Below, one piece after another: positions 14,162 through 22,114 of a stretch of 64,000 nucleotides of DNA. Numbering within the stretch: position 1 is the first letter of the stretch; every line of letters starts with the position of its first letter. A program made the position numbers and the translations under genes. The stretch is from Actinocatenispora comari (lineage in GTDB: Bacteria > Actinomycetota > Actinomycetes > Mycobacteriales > Micromonosporaceae): NCBI RefSeq assembly GCF_017312725.1, contig NZ_BOPO01000110.1, forward strand, positions 1-64,000, in the 5' to 3' direction. The notes under the pieces are model-generated. The model did not search any database, was not told where the DNA came from, and worked only from the letters and a program-made list of their open reading frames with translations.

Positions 14162-14940
14162 CGTCGGCCCGCTTCCTCGCCGGCGGGCTGCTCCCCGGCG
14201 GCCGGATCTCCGGCGCCGCCGAGCCGTCCGGCAGGGTCTCCGGTTACGGCGTGCCGGCCGTCGGGATGTTCGGTGCCGGCGTGCTGGCCGGCGAGGTGCT
14301 CGGCGCCGGCGAGCTGTCCGACGGGGTGCTCGGTGCATGCGGGGTGCTCGGTGACCAGGTCGAACAGCCCGGCGGCCGAGGCGTCCGGCTGCCGCGCGTC
14401 CAGGGCGACGATCCGCCGGGCCAGGTCGAACAGCTCCGGCATCACCCGGCGGTGCACCGCGACGGCGGGTGCGTCCGGCTGAGTGCGCAGGTAGTACGCC
14501 AGGTGCAGGGCGCTGCCGAGCGCGCCGGCGGGGCCGCGCACCGGCCCGTCGACCCGCAGCGGCAGCTCGTCCAGGTGCGGGGTGCGCCGGTAGTGCCGGC
14601 TCGCCCCGGCGTACGGGTCGGCGCCGAGGAAACGCAGCCGCCCGAGCGCGGCCATGCCCGCCGCGCCGACGCACATCAGGCACGGCTCCAGGCTCACGTG
14701 CAGGGTGTGGTCCGGGCGCTGGCCCGCGACGGGCAGCTGCGCCAGCGTGTTGATCTCCGCGTGCGCGATCGCGCAGCCGGCGAGCCGGCCGGGCCCCGGT
14801 GCGGACCCGAACATCCGGCCACGTTCGGCGGCGACGACCGTACCGGCGGCGTCGGTGACGACCGCGCCGACCGGCAGGGTGCCCGCGCACCAGCCCTCCC
14901 ACGCCAGCCGCAGGCACCGCGTCGCGATCGGGTCCGGCAC
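14158..14940 (-). CDS. Cytidine/guanine deaminase-superfamily protein with repetitive tail
   Basis: 260 aa zinc deaminase of the CDA/TadA superfamily. Zinc site: His60-Ala-Glu62 (CAIAHAEIN) and Pro86-Cys87-x-x-Cys90 (LEPCLMC). The N-terminal two thirds resemble nucleoside deaminases that act on free bases or nucleosides rather than tRNA. Residues from about 195 on are a low-complexity tail of imperfect TEHPxG/GAEHLAG/TGDPAG units rich in Gly, His and Pro with no known fold. It begins one base after the stop of the 56-aa gene upstream and its stop overlaps the kinase start, so the three genes form an operon. Confidence 0.75.
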   Translation of the reverse strand: MPDPIATRCLRLAWEGWCAGTLPVGAVVTDAAGTVVAAERGRMFGSAPGPGRLAGCAIAHAEINTLAQLPVAGQRPDHTLHVSLEPCLMCVGAAGMAALGRLRFLGADPYAGASRHYRRTPHLDELPLRVDGPVRGPAGALGSALHLAYYLRTQPDAPAVAVHRRVMPELFDLARRIVALDARQPDASAAGLFDLVTEHPACTEHPVGQLAGAEHLAGQHAGTEHPDGRHAVTGDPAGRLGGAGDPAAGEQPAGEEAGRR

Positions 14941-14941
14941 G

Positions 14942-15112
14942 TCAGGGCACCGTCTTCTCGATCGCGGCCGGACCCTCCTCGTCGAGCTCCTCGGCTGCCC
15001 TGCGCACGTTCTCCGGCGTCGGGTCCTCGCCTTCGGCCTCGGCCAGGTCCTCCGGATCCCACGGCTGGTCGGCGCCGGTGCGCGCCACCGGTTCCGGCTT
15101 CTCCTCGCTCAT
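14942..15112 (-). CDS. Small acidic conserved protein
   Basis: 56 aa, too short for a standard ORF cut-off. It begins MSEEKPEPVARTGADQPWDP and continues as EDLAEAEGEDPTPENVRRAAEELDEEGPAAIEKTV; about one third of the residues are Asp/Glu. ATG 15112 is preceded by GGGGTGAGCAGG. The stop is one base from the deaminase ATG, so it is the first gene of the deaminase-kinase operon. No domain is recognised; proteins of this look are widespread and unnamed in actinobacteria. Confidence 0.7.
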   Translation of the reverse strand: MSEEKPEPVARTGADQPWDPEDLAEAEGEDPTPENVRRAAEELDEEGPAAIEKTVP

Positions 15113-15134
15113 CCTGCTCACCCCCAGCGGTTCG

Positions 15135-15785
15135 CTACCCGCCGTACGAGCCGTTAATCGCAGTGACCACCACCCGCAGGTCGGACACCAGCGCGGCGAG
15201 CGCCTCGTCGCGGGCGTCGTCCGGTGCCCGCAGGATCGCCGACGGGTGGGTACTGATGACCGCCCGCGCGTCGGCGCCCGCCTGCGGGCACGGCAGCAAC
15301 CGGCCCCGATCGGCGGTCACCTTGTAGCGGGTGCCGAGCACCGCGCGTACCGCGGTCGCGCCGAGCGCCACCACCACGGCCGGTCGCACCGCGGCGTACT
15401 CGGCGGTCAGCCACGGACGGCACGCGTTGATGTGGCCCACCGACGGCTTCTTGTGCAGCCGCGGCTTGCCCGGCGCACGGGTGAACCGGAAGTGCTTGAC
15501 CGCGTTCGTCAGGTAGCACCGGTCCCGGTCGAGGCCGGCGTCGGCGAGCGCGCGGTCCAGCAACCGGCCGGCCGGGCCGACGAACGGTTCGCCGGCCCGG
15601 TCCTCCTTGTCGCCCGGCTGCTCGCCGACGAGCATCACCCGGGCCGCCGCGGCGCCGTCGCCGAACACCGTCTGGGTGGCGTCCCGGTACAGCTCGCAAC
15701 CGCGGCAGCCGGCCGCCGCGGTGCGCAGCGCGGCGAGATCGGCGTCCTCCGGGACGAACTCGGCGGCGCTCTCCGGCTCGCTCAT
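15135..15785 (-). CDS. udgX: UdgX-type uracil-DNA glycosylase/crosslinker
   Basis: Uracil-DNA glycosylase superfamily, 216 aa. It has the Fe-S family 4-like layout (Cys27, Cys30 and later Cys residues). The water-activating motif is GEQPG (54-58) as in UdgX, not GEAPG. The R-loop region RAPGKPRLHKKP places a His at residue 111; in characterised UdgX this histidine attacks the sugar and leaves the protein covalently bound to the uracil site. THPSAILR near 190 is the second active-site motif. Start ATG 15785 gives MSEPESA. It stands alone between two other transcription units. Confidence 0.85.
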   Translation of the reverse strand: MSEPESAAEFVPEDADLAALRTAAAGCRGCELYRDATQTVFGDGAAAARVMLVGEQPGDKEDRAGEPFVGPAGRLLDRALADAGLDRDRCYLTNAVKHFRFTRAPGKPRLHKKPSVGHINACRPWLTAEYAAVRPAVVVALGATAVRAVLGTRYKVTADRGRLLPCPQAGADARAVISTHPSAILRAPDDARDEALAALVSDLRVVVTAINGSYGG

Positions 15786-15955
15786 ACCGTCATGGTCGCG
15801 CCGATCGCCGGGCGCCGCGACCGGAACCGGCCGCCCGGAGGGGAACGGAATCAGCCGGTGTGCGGGTCTTTCGCCCGCCGCGGGTCCGGGTGCACGATGG
15901 GCAAGATCCTCATTCGCGGCGGCTGCGGGGGACGCCCGAGGGCAGGGAGAGGCCC

Positions 15956-17572
15956 ATGGACGCTCTTGCGCAGTCCTTCCACCAACCGTTGACCCCGCTC
16001 GGCGGGGTCCTGGGATCCACCCTGATCGCCCTGGTACCGGTCGCGGTGCTGCTCGTGCTGCTCGCGGTGGTACGCATGTCCGCCTGGCGCGCGGTGCTGG
16101 TCGGCTCCGTGGTCACCGTGCTGCTCGCGATCTTCGCCTGGCACGCCCCGGTCGGCGACGCGTTCGCCGCGTACGGGCTCGGCGCCGCGAGCGGTGTCTG
16201 GTCCGTCGACTGGATCGTGTTCTGGGGCGTGATCATCTACAACATCATGCGGGTCACCGGCGCGTTCGACGCGTTCAAGGACTGGCTGGTGCACCGGGCG
16301 ACCGCCGACATCCGGGTGCAGACGATCCTGCTCGCCTGGGCGTTCGGCGCGCTGATGGAGGGGCTCGTCGGGTTCGGCTACCCGTGGGCGGTGGTGGCAC
16401 CGATCCTGATCGGGCTGGGTGTGGCCGACCTCGCCGCGATCCGGGTCGCCGCCATCGCGAACAACGCGCCGGTGTCGTTCGGCGCGCTCGGCGCCCCGAT
16501 CGTCGGCCTGGCCGCGGTCACCGGGCTGCCGCTGATGGACCTGTCCGCCTCCATCGGCAAGATCGTCGCGGTACTGGCGCTGCTGCCGCCGTGGATCCTG
16601 ATCTACCTCGTCGCGGGCCGGCGCGGCCTGCGGGACGGCTGGCCGCTCGCGGTGGTCGGCTCGCTCGCCTACATCGCCGGCCAGTTCCCGGTGTCCCAGT
16701 GGGTCGGCCCGTACCTGCCGGACATCACCGGCTCGCTGGTCTGCTTCGTCGCGCTGCTGGTACTGCTGAGGTTCTGGCGGCCCAAGCGGACCCTCGGCTA
16801 CGGCGGGGTGGAGCTGCCAGCGTCCACTGTGGAGTCTCACGGGCCGGGGATCCGGACCGCGGTGCGCGGGCTGATCCCGTTCGGGATCCTGATCGTGGTC
16901 GTGGTGGCGTGGACCGGGCCGTGGTCGCCGCTGCCCAAGTGGGTGCCGTTCAAGCCGGCCATCGAGGCGGTCGGATCGCTGGACCACAAGCCGCTGTCGG
17001 TGAACTGGTCGTTCGCGCCGGCGATCGCCGGGACCGCGATCCTGGTGGCGGCGCTGATCGTCGCCGCCGTGCTGCGGCCGCGGCCGGCCCAGATCCGTAC
17101 CGTGTTCGCCGACACGTTCCGGCAGATGTGGGGCGCGCTGCTGGTCGGGCCGCTGGTGTTCGGACTGGCGTACGTGTTCAACTTCGCCGGGATGGCCAAC
17201 TCGATGGCGAACGGGTTCGCCAAGCTCGGCGTCGCGTTCATCATCGTGGCCCCGCTGCTGGGCTGGATCGCGGTCGCCCTGTCCGGCTCGAACACCTCGT
17301 CCAACGCGGTGTTCGGCGCGTTCCAGCTGTCGGTGGCGCGCATTCTCGGCGCGCCGCCGCTGCTGTTCCCGTCGCTGAACTCGGTCGGCGCCGAGGTCGG
17401 CAAGCCGGTCGCGCCGCAGACCGCGAGCGTCGGCGTCTCGACCACCAGGTTCGTCCGCAACGAGGGCGAGGTCATCCGGTACAACCTGGGCTGGACCCTG
17501 GTGATCCTGGTCTGGCTGGTGCTGGTCGGCCTTCTCTACTACTTCGTCTTCCCGGACACCATGCGCCTGTGA
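15956..17572 (+). CDS. lctP: L-lactate permease (LctP family)
   Basis: Proton-coupled uptake of lactate or glycolate across the membrane. 538 aa with 12 or more hydrophobic segments. ATG 15956 is preceded by GGGAGA, and the protein starts MDALAQSFHQPLTPLGGVLG, normal for the family. Signatures include EGLVGFGYPWAVVAPILIGLG, IANNAPVSFGALGAPI, LSGSNTSSNAVFGAFQ and GKPVAPQTASVGVSTTRF. No lactate dehydrogenase operon (lutABC or lldD) is adjacent, so it may be regulated separately. Confidence 0.93.
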   Translation: MDALAQSFHQPLTPLGGVLGSTLIALVPVAVLLVLLAVVRMSAWRAVLVGSVVTVLLAIFAWHAPVGDAFAAYGLGAASGVWSVDWIVFWGVIIYNIMRVTGAFDAFKDWLVHRATADIRVQTILLAWAFGALMEGLVGFGYPWAVVAPILIGLGVADLAAIRVAAIANNAPVSFGALGAPIVGLAAVTGLPLMDLSASIGKIVAVLALLPPWILIYLVAGRRGLRDGWPLAVVGSLAYIAGQFPVSQWVGPYLPDITGSLVCFVALLVLLRFWRPKRTLGYGGVELPASTVESHGPGIRTAVRGLIPFGILIVVVVAWTGPWSPLPKWVPFKPAIEAVGSLDHKPLSVNWSFAPAIAGTAILVAALIVAAVLRPRPAQIRTVFADTFRQMWGALLVGPLVFGLAYVFNFAGMANSMANGFAKLGVAFIIVAPLLGWIAVALSGSNTSSNAVFGAFQLSVARILGAPPLLFPSLNSVGAEVGKPVAPQTASVGVSTTRFVRNEGEVIRYNLGWTLVILVWLVLVGLLYYFVFPDTMRL

Positions 17573-17582
17573 CGCCGTCGGT

Positions 17583-17625
17583 CGTGGCGCCGTGCCCGTG
17601 CCGTACCGGCGGGTGCGGCGCCACG
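17583..17625 (+). terminator. Candidate terminator hairpin after lactate permease
   Basis: Ten-bp perfect arms CGTGGCGCCG (17583-17592) and CGGCGCCACG (17616-17625) with a 23-base GC-rich loop that can pair further. It lies 11 bp after the permease stop and before the convergent DinB-fold gene. Confidence 0.4.
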
Positions 17626-17706
17626 GCTGCGCCCGGCGCGCGATGCCGGGGCGCGGGCGGGCCACGGTGCCGTACCCGGCCGGCGCGCTTCCGCCCGCTG
17701 GAGCGG

Positions 17707-18303
17707 TCAGGCCGGTACGGGGTGGCGGCCGAGCAGCAGCAGGATCTCGGTCAGCGCGTCGGCGCCGGTCGGTACCGGCCGGGCCGGGGCGAACGCGGCG
17801 CCGGGGGCGAGCCGGTCCGCGCCGTCCGGTACGGCCCGGGCGATGCGCAGCGCCGCCGCGAGCACCGCGTCGTCGAGTGGTGGCGCGTCGATGCCGAGCG
17901 CGGTGGCGACGTCCCAGCCGTGCACGACGTAGTCGACCAGGTGGAAGCCGATCGCCTGGGTGGCGGGGAAGTCCGGCGCGCGGGTGATCTCCGGCAGCAC
18001 GAACCGCCGGCCGTCGAGGCCGGGTGCGGCGAACGCGGCGAGCACCTGGTCGGCGGCGGCCAGGTGGGCGGCGACCGGATCGGCCGCGGGCACCGGTTGC
18101 CAGCCGGCGAGGTCGCCGCCGTGTCCGGCCGCGGCGGCCGCGAAGCCGCGGTGCTGCGCGGTCATGTGGGCGAGCAGCGCGGCGACGTCCCAGTCGCCGC
18201 ACGGGGTGGGCCGGGCCAGGTCGGCGGGGGTCACCCGGCGCACGACGTCGGCGCTGGCGCGCACGGCGCGGCCGTCCAGCTCGATCAGCGAATCAATGTG
18301 CAT
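17707..18303 (-). CDS. TIGR03086-like DinB-fold metal-binding protein
   Basis: 198 aa, a relative of mycothiol-dependent maleylpyruvate isomerases (TIGR03083/TIGR03086 group). PTPCGDWDVAALLAHMTAQHRGF carries the metal-binding His, with further His in FHLVDYVVHGWDVATALG. Members are predicted to use mycothiol in detoxification, but the reaction here is unknown. ATG 18303 lies immediately beside the palindrome at 18313-18328, leaving almost no leader. It is divergent from the MarR gene and is the obvious target of that regulator. Confidence 0.75.
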   Translation of the reverse strand: MHIDSLIELDGRAVRASADVVRRVTPADLARPTPCGDWDVAALLAHMTAQHRGFAAAAAGHGGDLAGWQPVPAADPVAAHLAAADQVLAAFAAPGLDGRRFVLPEITRAPDFPATQAIGFHLVDYVVHGWDVATALGIDAPPLDDAVLAAALRIARAVPDGADRLAPGAAFAPARPVPTGADALTEILLLLGRHPVPA

Positions 18304-18328
18304 GTGCTTACGATGTGCTCAAGCACAT
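18302..18328. promoter_or_regulatory. MarR operator between divergent genes
   Basis: A 16-bp palindrome ATGTGCT-CA-AGCACAT (18313-18328) with an extra half-site ATGTGCT at 18302-18308 fills the space next to the DinB-fold gene start and 27 bp before the MarR start. MarR dimers bind such 16-20 bp dyads in divergent promoters, usually repressing both genes until a ligand binds. Confidence 0.65.
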
Positions 18329-18354
18329 GATTTGTCAAGGCGTAGATTCCCGGT

Positions 18355-18804
18355 ATGGCCGAGCCCGCGAACCGACCCGACCTGGCTGCGATGATCGTGC
18401 CGCTCGGCAGGTCGTTGATGGCGGCCGAGCAGCCGGTCCTCGCCGCGCACGAGCTGACCATGTGGGGCTACGTGGTGCTCAGCCACCTGCGCGGCACGCC
18501 GACCCGGACCCAGGCCGTGCTCGCCGACGCGATCGGCGCCGACCGCACCCGGATCATCGGCGTGCTGGACGAGTTGCAGCAGCGCGGCCTCATCCGGCGC
18601 GAGGCCGACCCGGCCGACCGCAGGGTGCGGCTGCTGTCGCTGACCGCGGCCGGCCGCCGGCTGCGCGACACGGTCAGCGCGGAGATCCAGCGCAACGAGG
18701 AACGGCTGCTCGCCGCGCTGCCGGCCGCCGACCGGCGGGCGCTGCTGCGGTCGCTGCGGGTCCTCGCCGAACTCCCGCGGGACCGGATCGTCGGCACCGA
18801 CTGA
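18355..18804 (+). CDS. MarR-family transcriptional regulator
   Basis: 149 aa winged-helix regulator. It shows the MarR order: N-terminal dimer helix, LTMWGYVVLSHL, recognition helix region TQAVLADAIGADRTRIIGVLDELQQRGLI, wing RREADPADRRVRLLSLTAAG, then the C-terminal dimerisation helix. It is divergent from the DinB-fold protein with a clear palindrome between them, so autoregulation and control of that gene are expected. The inducing compound is unknown. Confidence 0.88.
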   Translation: MAEPANRPDLAAMIVPLGRSLMAAEQPVLAAHELTMWGYVVLSHLRGTPTRTQAVLADAIGADRTRIIGVLDELQQRGLIRREADPADRRVRLLSLTAAGRRLRDTVSAEIQRNEERLLAALPAADRRALLRSLRVLAELPRDRIVGTD

Positions 18805-18834
18805 CCGGCGCCGTCGATCCGGCGGCGGGTCGGG

Positions 18835-19053
18835 TCAGGAGGCGGCCTGGCCGCGGACCTCGAGGTGGTCGAGCAGGTGCTGGGTGGCGTGCGCGATCTC
18901 GGCGACGGCGCGGTCGAACGCCTCCTGGTTGTGCGCCGCCGGGGCGCGGAAGCCGCTGATCTTCCGCACGTACTGCAGGGCGGCGGCACGCACGTCGGCG
19001 TCGGTGACCTCGGTCGCGTACGGCGGGCGCAGCGTCTTGATGCTTCGGCACAT
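18835..19053 (-). CDS. DUF2277 family protein
   Basis: 72 aa. It begins MCRSIKTLRPPYATEVTDAD and continues with VRAAALQYVRKISGF, the characteristic start of DUF2277, a small actinobacterial family of unknown function. Conserved features are the N-terminal MCR(S/N)I and the aromatic-basic YVRKISG segment. Monocistronic; converges with the MarR gene. Confidence 0.8.
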   Translation of the reverse strand: MCRSIKTLRPPYATEVTDADVRAAALQYVRKISGFRAPAAHNQEAFDRAVAEIAHATQHLLDHLEVRGQAAS

Positions 19054-19143
19054 GCCCAGACCGTAGCGCCACGGTCTGACGAACGGTGCCGGCCGCGCAC
19101 CGCGGGATACCCCCGTACGGAGGCTTGACCGGGCCGGTTGCCG

Positions 19144-19179
19144 TCAGGTAAAACGTTGAACCACTCAGGTAAAACGTTT
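19144..19179. promoter_or_regulatory. Tandem LacI-type operators
   Basis: Two identical 14-base direct copies, TCAGGTAAAACGTT, begin at 19144 and 19165, exactly 21 bp (two helical turns) apart. Each contains a CG-centred dyad (AACGTT; the second extends to AAACGTTT), the hallmark of LacI-family sites. They end 10 bp before the first possible start of the MaoC gene, where a bound repressor would block transcription. The LacI-family gene at 19781 in the same cluster is the likely ligand. Confidence 0.7.
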
Positions 19180-19188
19180 GTTCACCCG

Positions 19189-19665
19189 ATGGGGATGGGC
19201 GTCGTGCAGACAGTCACGCGGTACTTCGAGGACCACGCGGTCGGGGATCGGCGGGTGAGCACCGGCCGGACGATCACCGAGTCGGACATCGTCCTGCACG
19301 CCGGGCAGACCGGCGACTGGTTCCCGCACCACGTCGACGCGCAATGGTGTGCCGAGCAGGAGTTCGGCCAGCGGATCGCGCACGGCACGCTCGTCCTGTC
19401 GGTCGCGGTCGGGATGACCGCCGGCGACATCAACCCGGCCTCGGTCAGCTACGGCTACGACCGGATCCGGTTCGTCGCGCCGGTGTTCATCGGCGACACG
19501 ATCCACGTCGAGGCGCGGATCACCGCGCTGCGCGACCACCGCAGCCGCACCGACGTCGGCTTCGTCGACGAGCTGGTCACCGTCACCAACCAGCACGACG
19601 CGGTGGTGCTCGTGCTCACCCACCTCTACCTGGTGCAGCGACGGCCGGCCGGGGACGCCTCGTGA
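19189..19665 (+). CDS. MaoC-like (R)-hydratase / dehydratase
   Basis: Hot-dog fold hydratase of about 158 aa, acting on an enoyl-CoA or related thioester. Motifs: [35 protein letters not shown] with the catalytic Asp/His region, [18 protein letters not shown], and [17 protein letters not shown]. Starts at ATG 19189, ATG 19195 or GTG 19204 are possible and none has a good ribosome-binding site. First gene of the LacI-controlled cluster, directly behind the paired operators. Confidence 0.82.
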   Translation: MGMGVVQTVTRYFEDHAVGDRRVSTGRTITESDIVLHAGQTGDWFPHHVDAQWCAEQEFGQRIAHGTLVLSVAVGMTAGDINPASVSYGYDRIRFVAPVFIGDTIHVEARITALRDHRSRTDVGFVDELVTVTNQHDAVVLVLTHLYLVQRRPAGDAS

Positions 19666-19780
19666 GCGCGGATCGGCGCGCGAACCCGCGGTGCCTCGGC
19701 GATGTTCCGGCGAGGCGGGAGCGGCGACGGCGAGCGGGTGCCGGGGTGCCCGCGCGGCGCCCGGCGAGAAAGGACCCCCG

Positions 19781-20905
19781 ATGAGCCGCCGACCCAGCCT
19801 GTCCGACGTGGCGAAGCGGGCCGAGGTGTCGGTCTCGCTGGTGTCGCGCATCCTGTCCGGCGACACCACGGTACGGGCGCGCCCGGAGACGCAGCAGCGG
19901 GTGCACGAGGTCGCCGCCCAGCTCGGGTACCAGCCGCACGGCGCGGCGCGGGCGCTGCGGCTGTCGCGCGCCGGCGCGCTGGGGCTGGTCGTGCACGAGG
20001 TGTCCAACCCCATCCACGCCGAGATCATCCGCGGCGCGCAGGCGGCCGCGACCGCCGCCGGCCAGGTACTGCTGCTGTCCGACGCGCCGGAGCTCGCGGC
20101 CAACGCCGACGCGTTCGCCCAGCTGGTCGGTACCGGCCGGATCGACGGGCTGATGTGGCAGGGCAGCGGCGAGGACTACGACGACGAGCTGGTCGCCCGC
20201 GCGGCCCGGCAGCTGCCGACCGTGCTGGTCAACAGCCGCCCGCGGGCCGGCGTACCGGCGTTGCGGCTGGACGACGAGGCCGCCGCGCGGCTGGCCGTCG
20301 AGCACCTGATCGGGCAGGGCCACCGGCACATCGGGTACGTCGGAGGTCGGCCGGGCGCCGACCTGACCGAGCGCCGGTACGCCGGCTACCTCGCCGCGCT
20401 GCGCGACCACGACCTGCCCGTCCGTCCGGAGTGGACGGTCGAGCGGGAGTGGGACGCGCCGGCCGGCCACGCCGCGATGGCCGCACTGCTCGCCACCGAC
20501 CCGCGACCGACCGCGGTGTTCGTGGCGAACGTGGTGGTGGCGGTCGGCGCGCTCGCCGCCGCCCGGGAGGCCGGCGTCGCGGTGCCCGAGCAGCTGTCGG
20601 TGATCGCCGTGCACGACGCCTGGTTCGTCGCGCACGGGGCACCGCCGTTGACCACCGTCCGGCTGCCGCTGGACCGGCTCGGCGCCGAGGCGGTGCGGCT
20701 GCTGCTGTCCGGCGAAGGCAGCCCCGTCCCGGCCGGCACCGCCGCAGACGGCGCGGCCGGCGGGGGCGGCTCCGCCGCGATGGGTGACCCGGGTGGCGGG
20801 GGCGACCCGGTCGGCGGCTCCGCCGGCCGGGGGATCGTGCTCGCCGATCCACCGCCGCAGTTGCTGGTCCGAGGCTCCACCACCCGACCCGAAGGGATGC
20901 GCTGA
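19781..20905 (+). CDS. LacI-family transcriptional regulator
   Basis: 374 aa. The N-terminal LacI helix-turn-helix is clear: LSDVAKRAEVSVSLVSRILS, hinge YQPHGAARALR, followed by a periplasmic-binding-like effector domain (GRIDGLMWQGS, GHRHIGYVGG). Start ATG 19781 follows GAAAGGA. Residues 318-352 are a Gly/Ala-rich insertion just before the C-terminal segment, absent from typical family members. It probably represses the operon 19189-27357 through the paired sites at 19144-19179. The effector is likely the compound degraded by the cluster. Confidence 0.88.
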   Translation: MSRRPSLSDVAKRAEVSVSLVSRILSGDTTVRARPETQQRVHEVAAQLGYQPHGAARALRLSRAGALGLVVHEVSNPIHAEIIRGAQAAATAAGQVLLLSDAPELAANADAFAQLVGTGRIDGLMWQGSGEDYDDELVARAARQLPTVLVNSRPRAGVPALRLDDEAAARLAVEHLIGQGHRHIGYVGGRPGADLTERRYAGYLAALRDHDLPVRPEWTVEREWDAPAGHAAMAALLATDPRPTAVFVANVVVAVGALAAAREAGVAVPEQLSVIAVHDAWFVAHGAPPLTTVRLPLDRLGAEAVRLLLSGEGSPVPAGTAADGAAGGGGSAAMGDPGGGGDPVGGSAGRGIVLADPPPQLLVRGSTTRPEGMR

Positions 20906-20908
20906 CCC

Positions 20909-22114
20909 GTGTTGCGCGGCATGACCTGGAACCACCGGCGCGGCCTGGCGCCGTTGCTCGCGGCGACCGAACGGTTCGGCGTACCGATCCGCTGGGAGGC
21001 GCGGTCGCTGCGCGAGTTCGAGGACGTGCCGGTGGCCGAACTCGCCGCGAAGTACGACCTGATCGCCGTCGACCACCCGCACGTCGGCCAGGCCGCCGCC
21101 ACCGGCGCGTTCCTGCCGCTGGACGGGGCGCTGCCGCCCGGCGTGCTCGATGCGCAGCGGGCCGGCAGCGTCGGACCCAGCTTCGCCAGCTACACCTGGC
21201 AGGGCCGGCAGTGGGCGCTGCCGATGGACGCCGCGGCACAGGTCAGCGCGTACCGGCCGGATCTGCTGCCGTCGCCGCCGACCCGCTGGGACGAGGCGCT
21301 GGAGCTGCTGCGCGGCGGGGCGGTGACCGGCCTGCTGCCGGCGAACCCGACCCACCTGTGGTCGACCTTCCTGTCGCTGTGCCACCAGCGCGCCGCGGGC
21401 GGACCCGCCACAGCCGGCGGGTCGGGCGGCTCCGGGGTGTCCGGCGGAGCCGGGGCGGCCGCCGGGCCAGGTGTGGTCGATGCGACGGGGCCGGACTCGC
21501 GGCCCGGGTGGTGGCCGGCCGACGGGATCGAGCCCGACGTCGCCGCCGCCGCGTTGGCGCAGCTGCGCGCCGTGCTCGCCGTGGTCGACCCGGCGTCGCT
21601 GGACAGCGACCCGATCCAGGTGCTGGACGAGATGGCGACCGGCGACCGGATCGGCTACGCACCGCTGATCTTCGGCTACGTCAGCTACGCCCGGCCGACC
21701 GCCGGCCGGCGGCTGGTCCGGTTCGCCGACGCGCCGAGCGCCACCGGCGCCCCGGTCGGCACCATGCTCGGCGGTGTCGGGCTGGCTGTCTCGGCCCGTT
21801 GCACCGACCCGGGCGCCGCGCTGCGGTTCGCCGCCGCGGTGGTCGATCCGGACTTCCAGGCCGGCGAGTACGCGAGCGCCGGTGGGCAGCCCGGCCACCG
21901 CGCGGCGTGGACCGACCCGGTGGTCAACGCCGCCAGTACCGACTTCTACGTCGCCACGCTGGCCACCCTGGACCGGTCGTTCCTGCGCGGCCGGGACGCC
22001 GGCTACCCCGCCTTCCAGCGCGCCGCAGGCGAGGCGCTGCATGCCGGGATCCGGCGTGGCGACGGCGATCGCGCGATCCTCGCCGCGATCCGGGAACGGT
22101 GGCAGCGACGATGA
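20909..22114 (+). CDS. Family-1 solute-binding-like protein lacking a signal peptide
   Basis: 401 aa resembling extracellular solute-binding proteins (MLRGMTWNHRRGLAPLLAATE, DLIAVDHPHVGQAAATGAFLPL, LPMDAAAQVSAYRPDLLP, later ADAPSATGAPVGTMLGGVGLAVSA). It starts at GTG 20909 (ATG 20921 is alternative), three bases after the LacI stop. There is no hydrophobic or lipoprotein N-terminus, so it would remain in the cytoplasm, and no ABC permease genes are present. A Gly/Ser/Ala-rich insertion covers about 165-190. It may sense or sequester the cluster substrate together with LacI; that role is inference. Confidence 0.7.
   Translation: MLRGMTWNHRRGLAPLLAATERFGVPIRWEARSLREFEDVPVAELAAKYDLIAVDHPHVGQAAATGAFLPLDGALPPGVLDAQRAGSVGPSFASYTWQGRQWALPMDAAAQVSAYRPDLLPSPPTRWDEALELLRGGAVTGLLPANPTHLWSTFLSLCHQRAAGGPATAGGSGGSGVSGGAGAAAGPGVVDATGPDSRPGWWPADGIEPDVAAAALAQLRAVLAVVDPASLDSDPIQVLDEMATGDRIGYAPLIFGYVSYARPTAGRRLVRFADAPSATGAPVGTMLGGVGLAVSARCTDPGAALRFAAAVVDPDFQAGEYASAGGQPGHRAAWTDPVVNAASTDFYVATLATLDRSFLRGRDAGYPAFQRAAGEALHAGIRRGDGDRAILAAIRERWQRR

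Noticed and set aside
15851-18202. 783-codon minus-strand frame opposite the lactate permease
   Set aside because: Composition is Arg/Asp/His-rich and repetitive; permease motifs on the plus strand are decisive.
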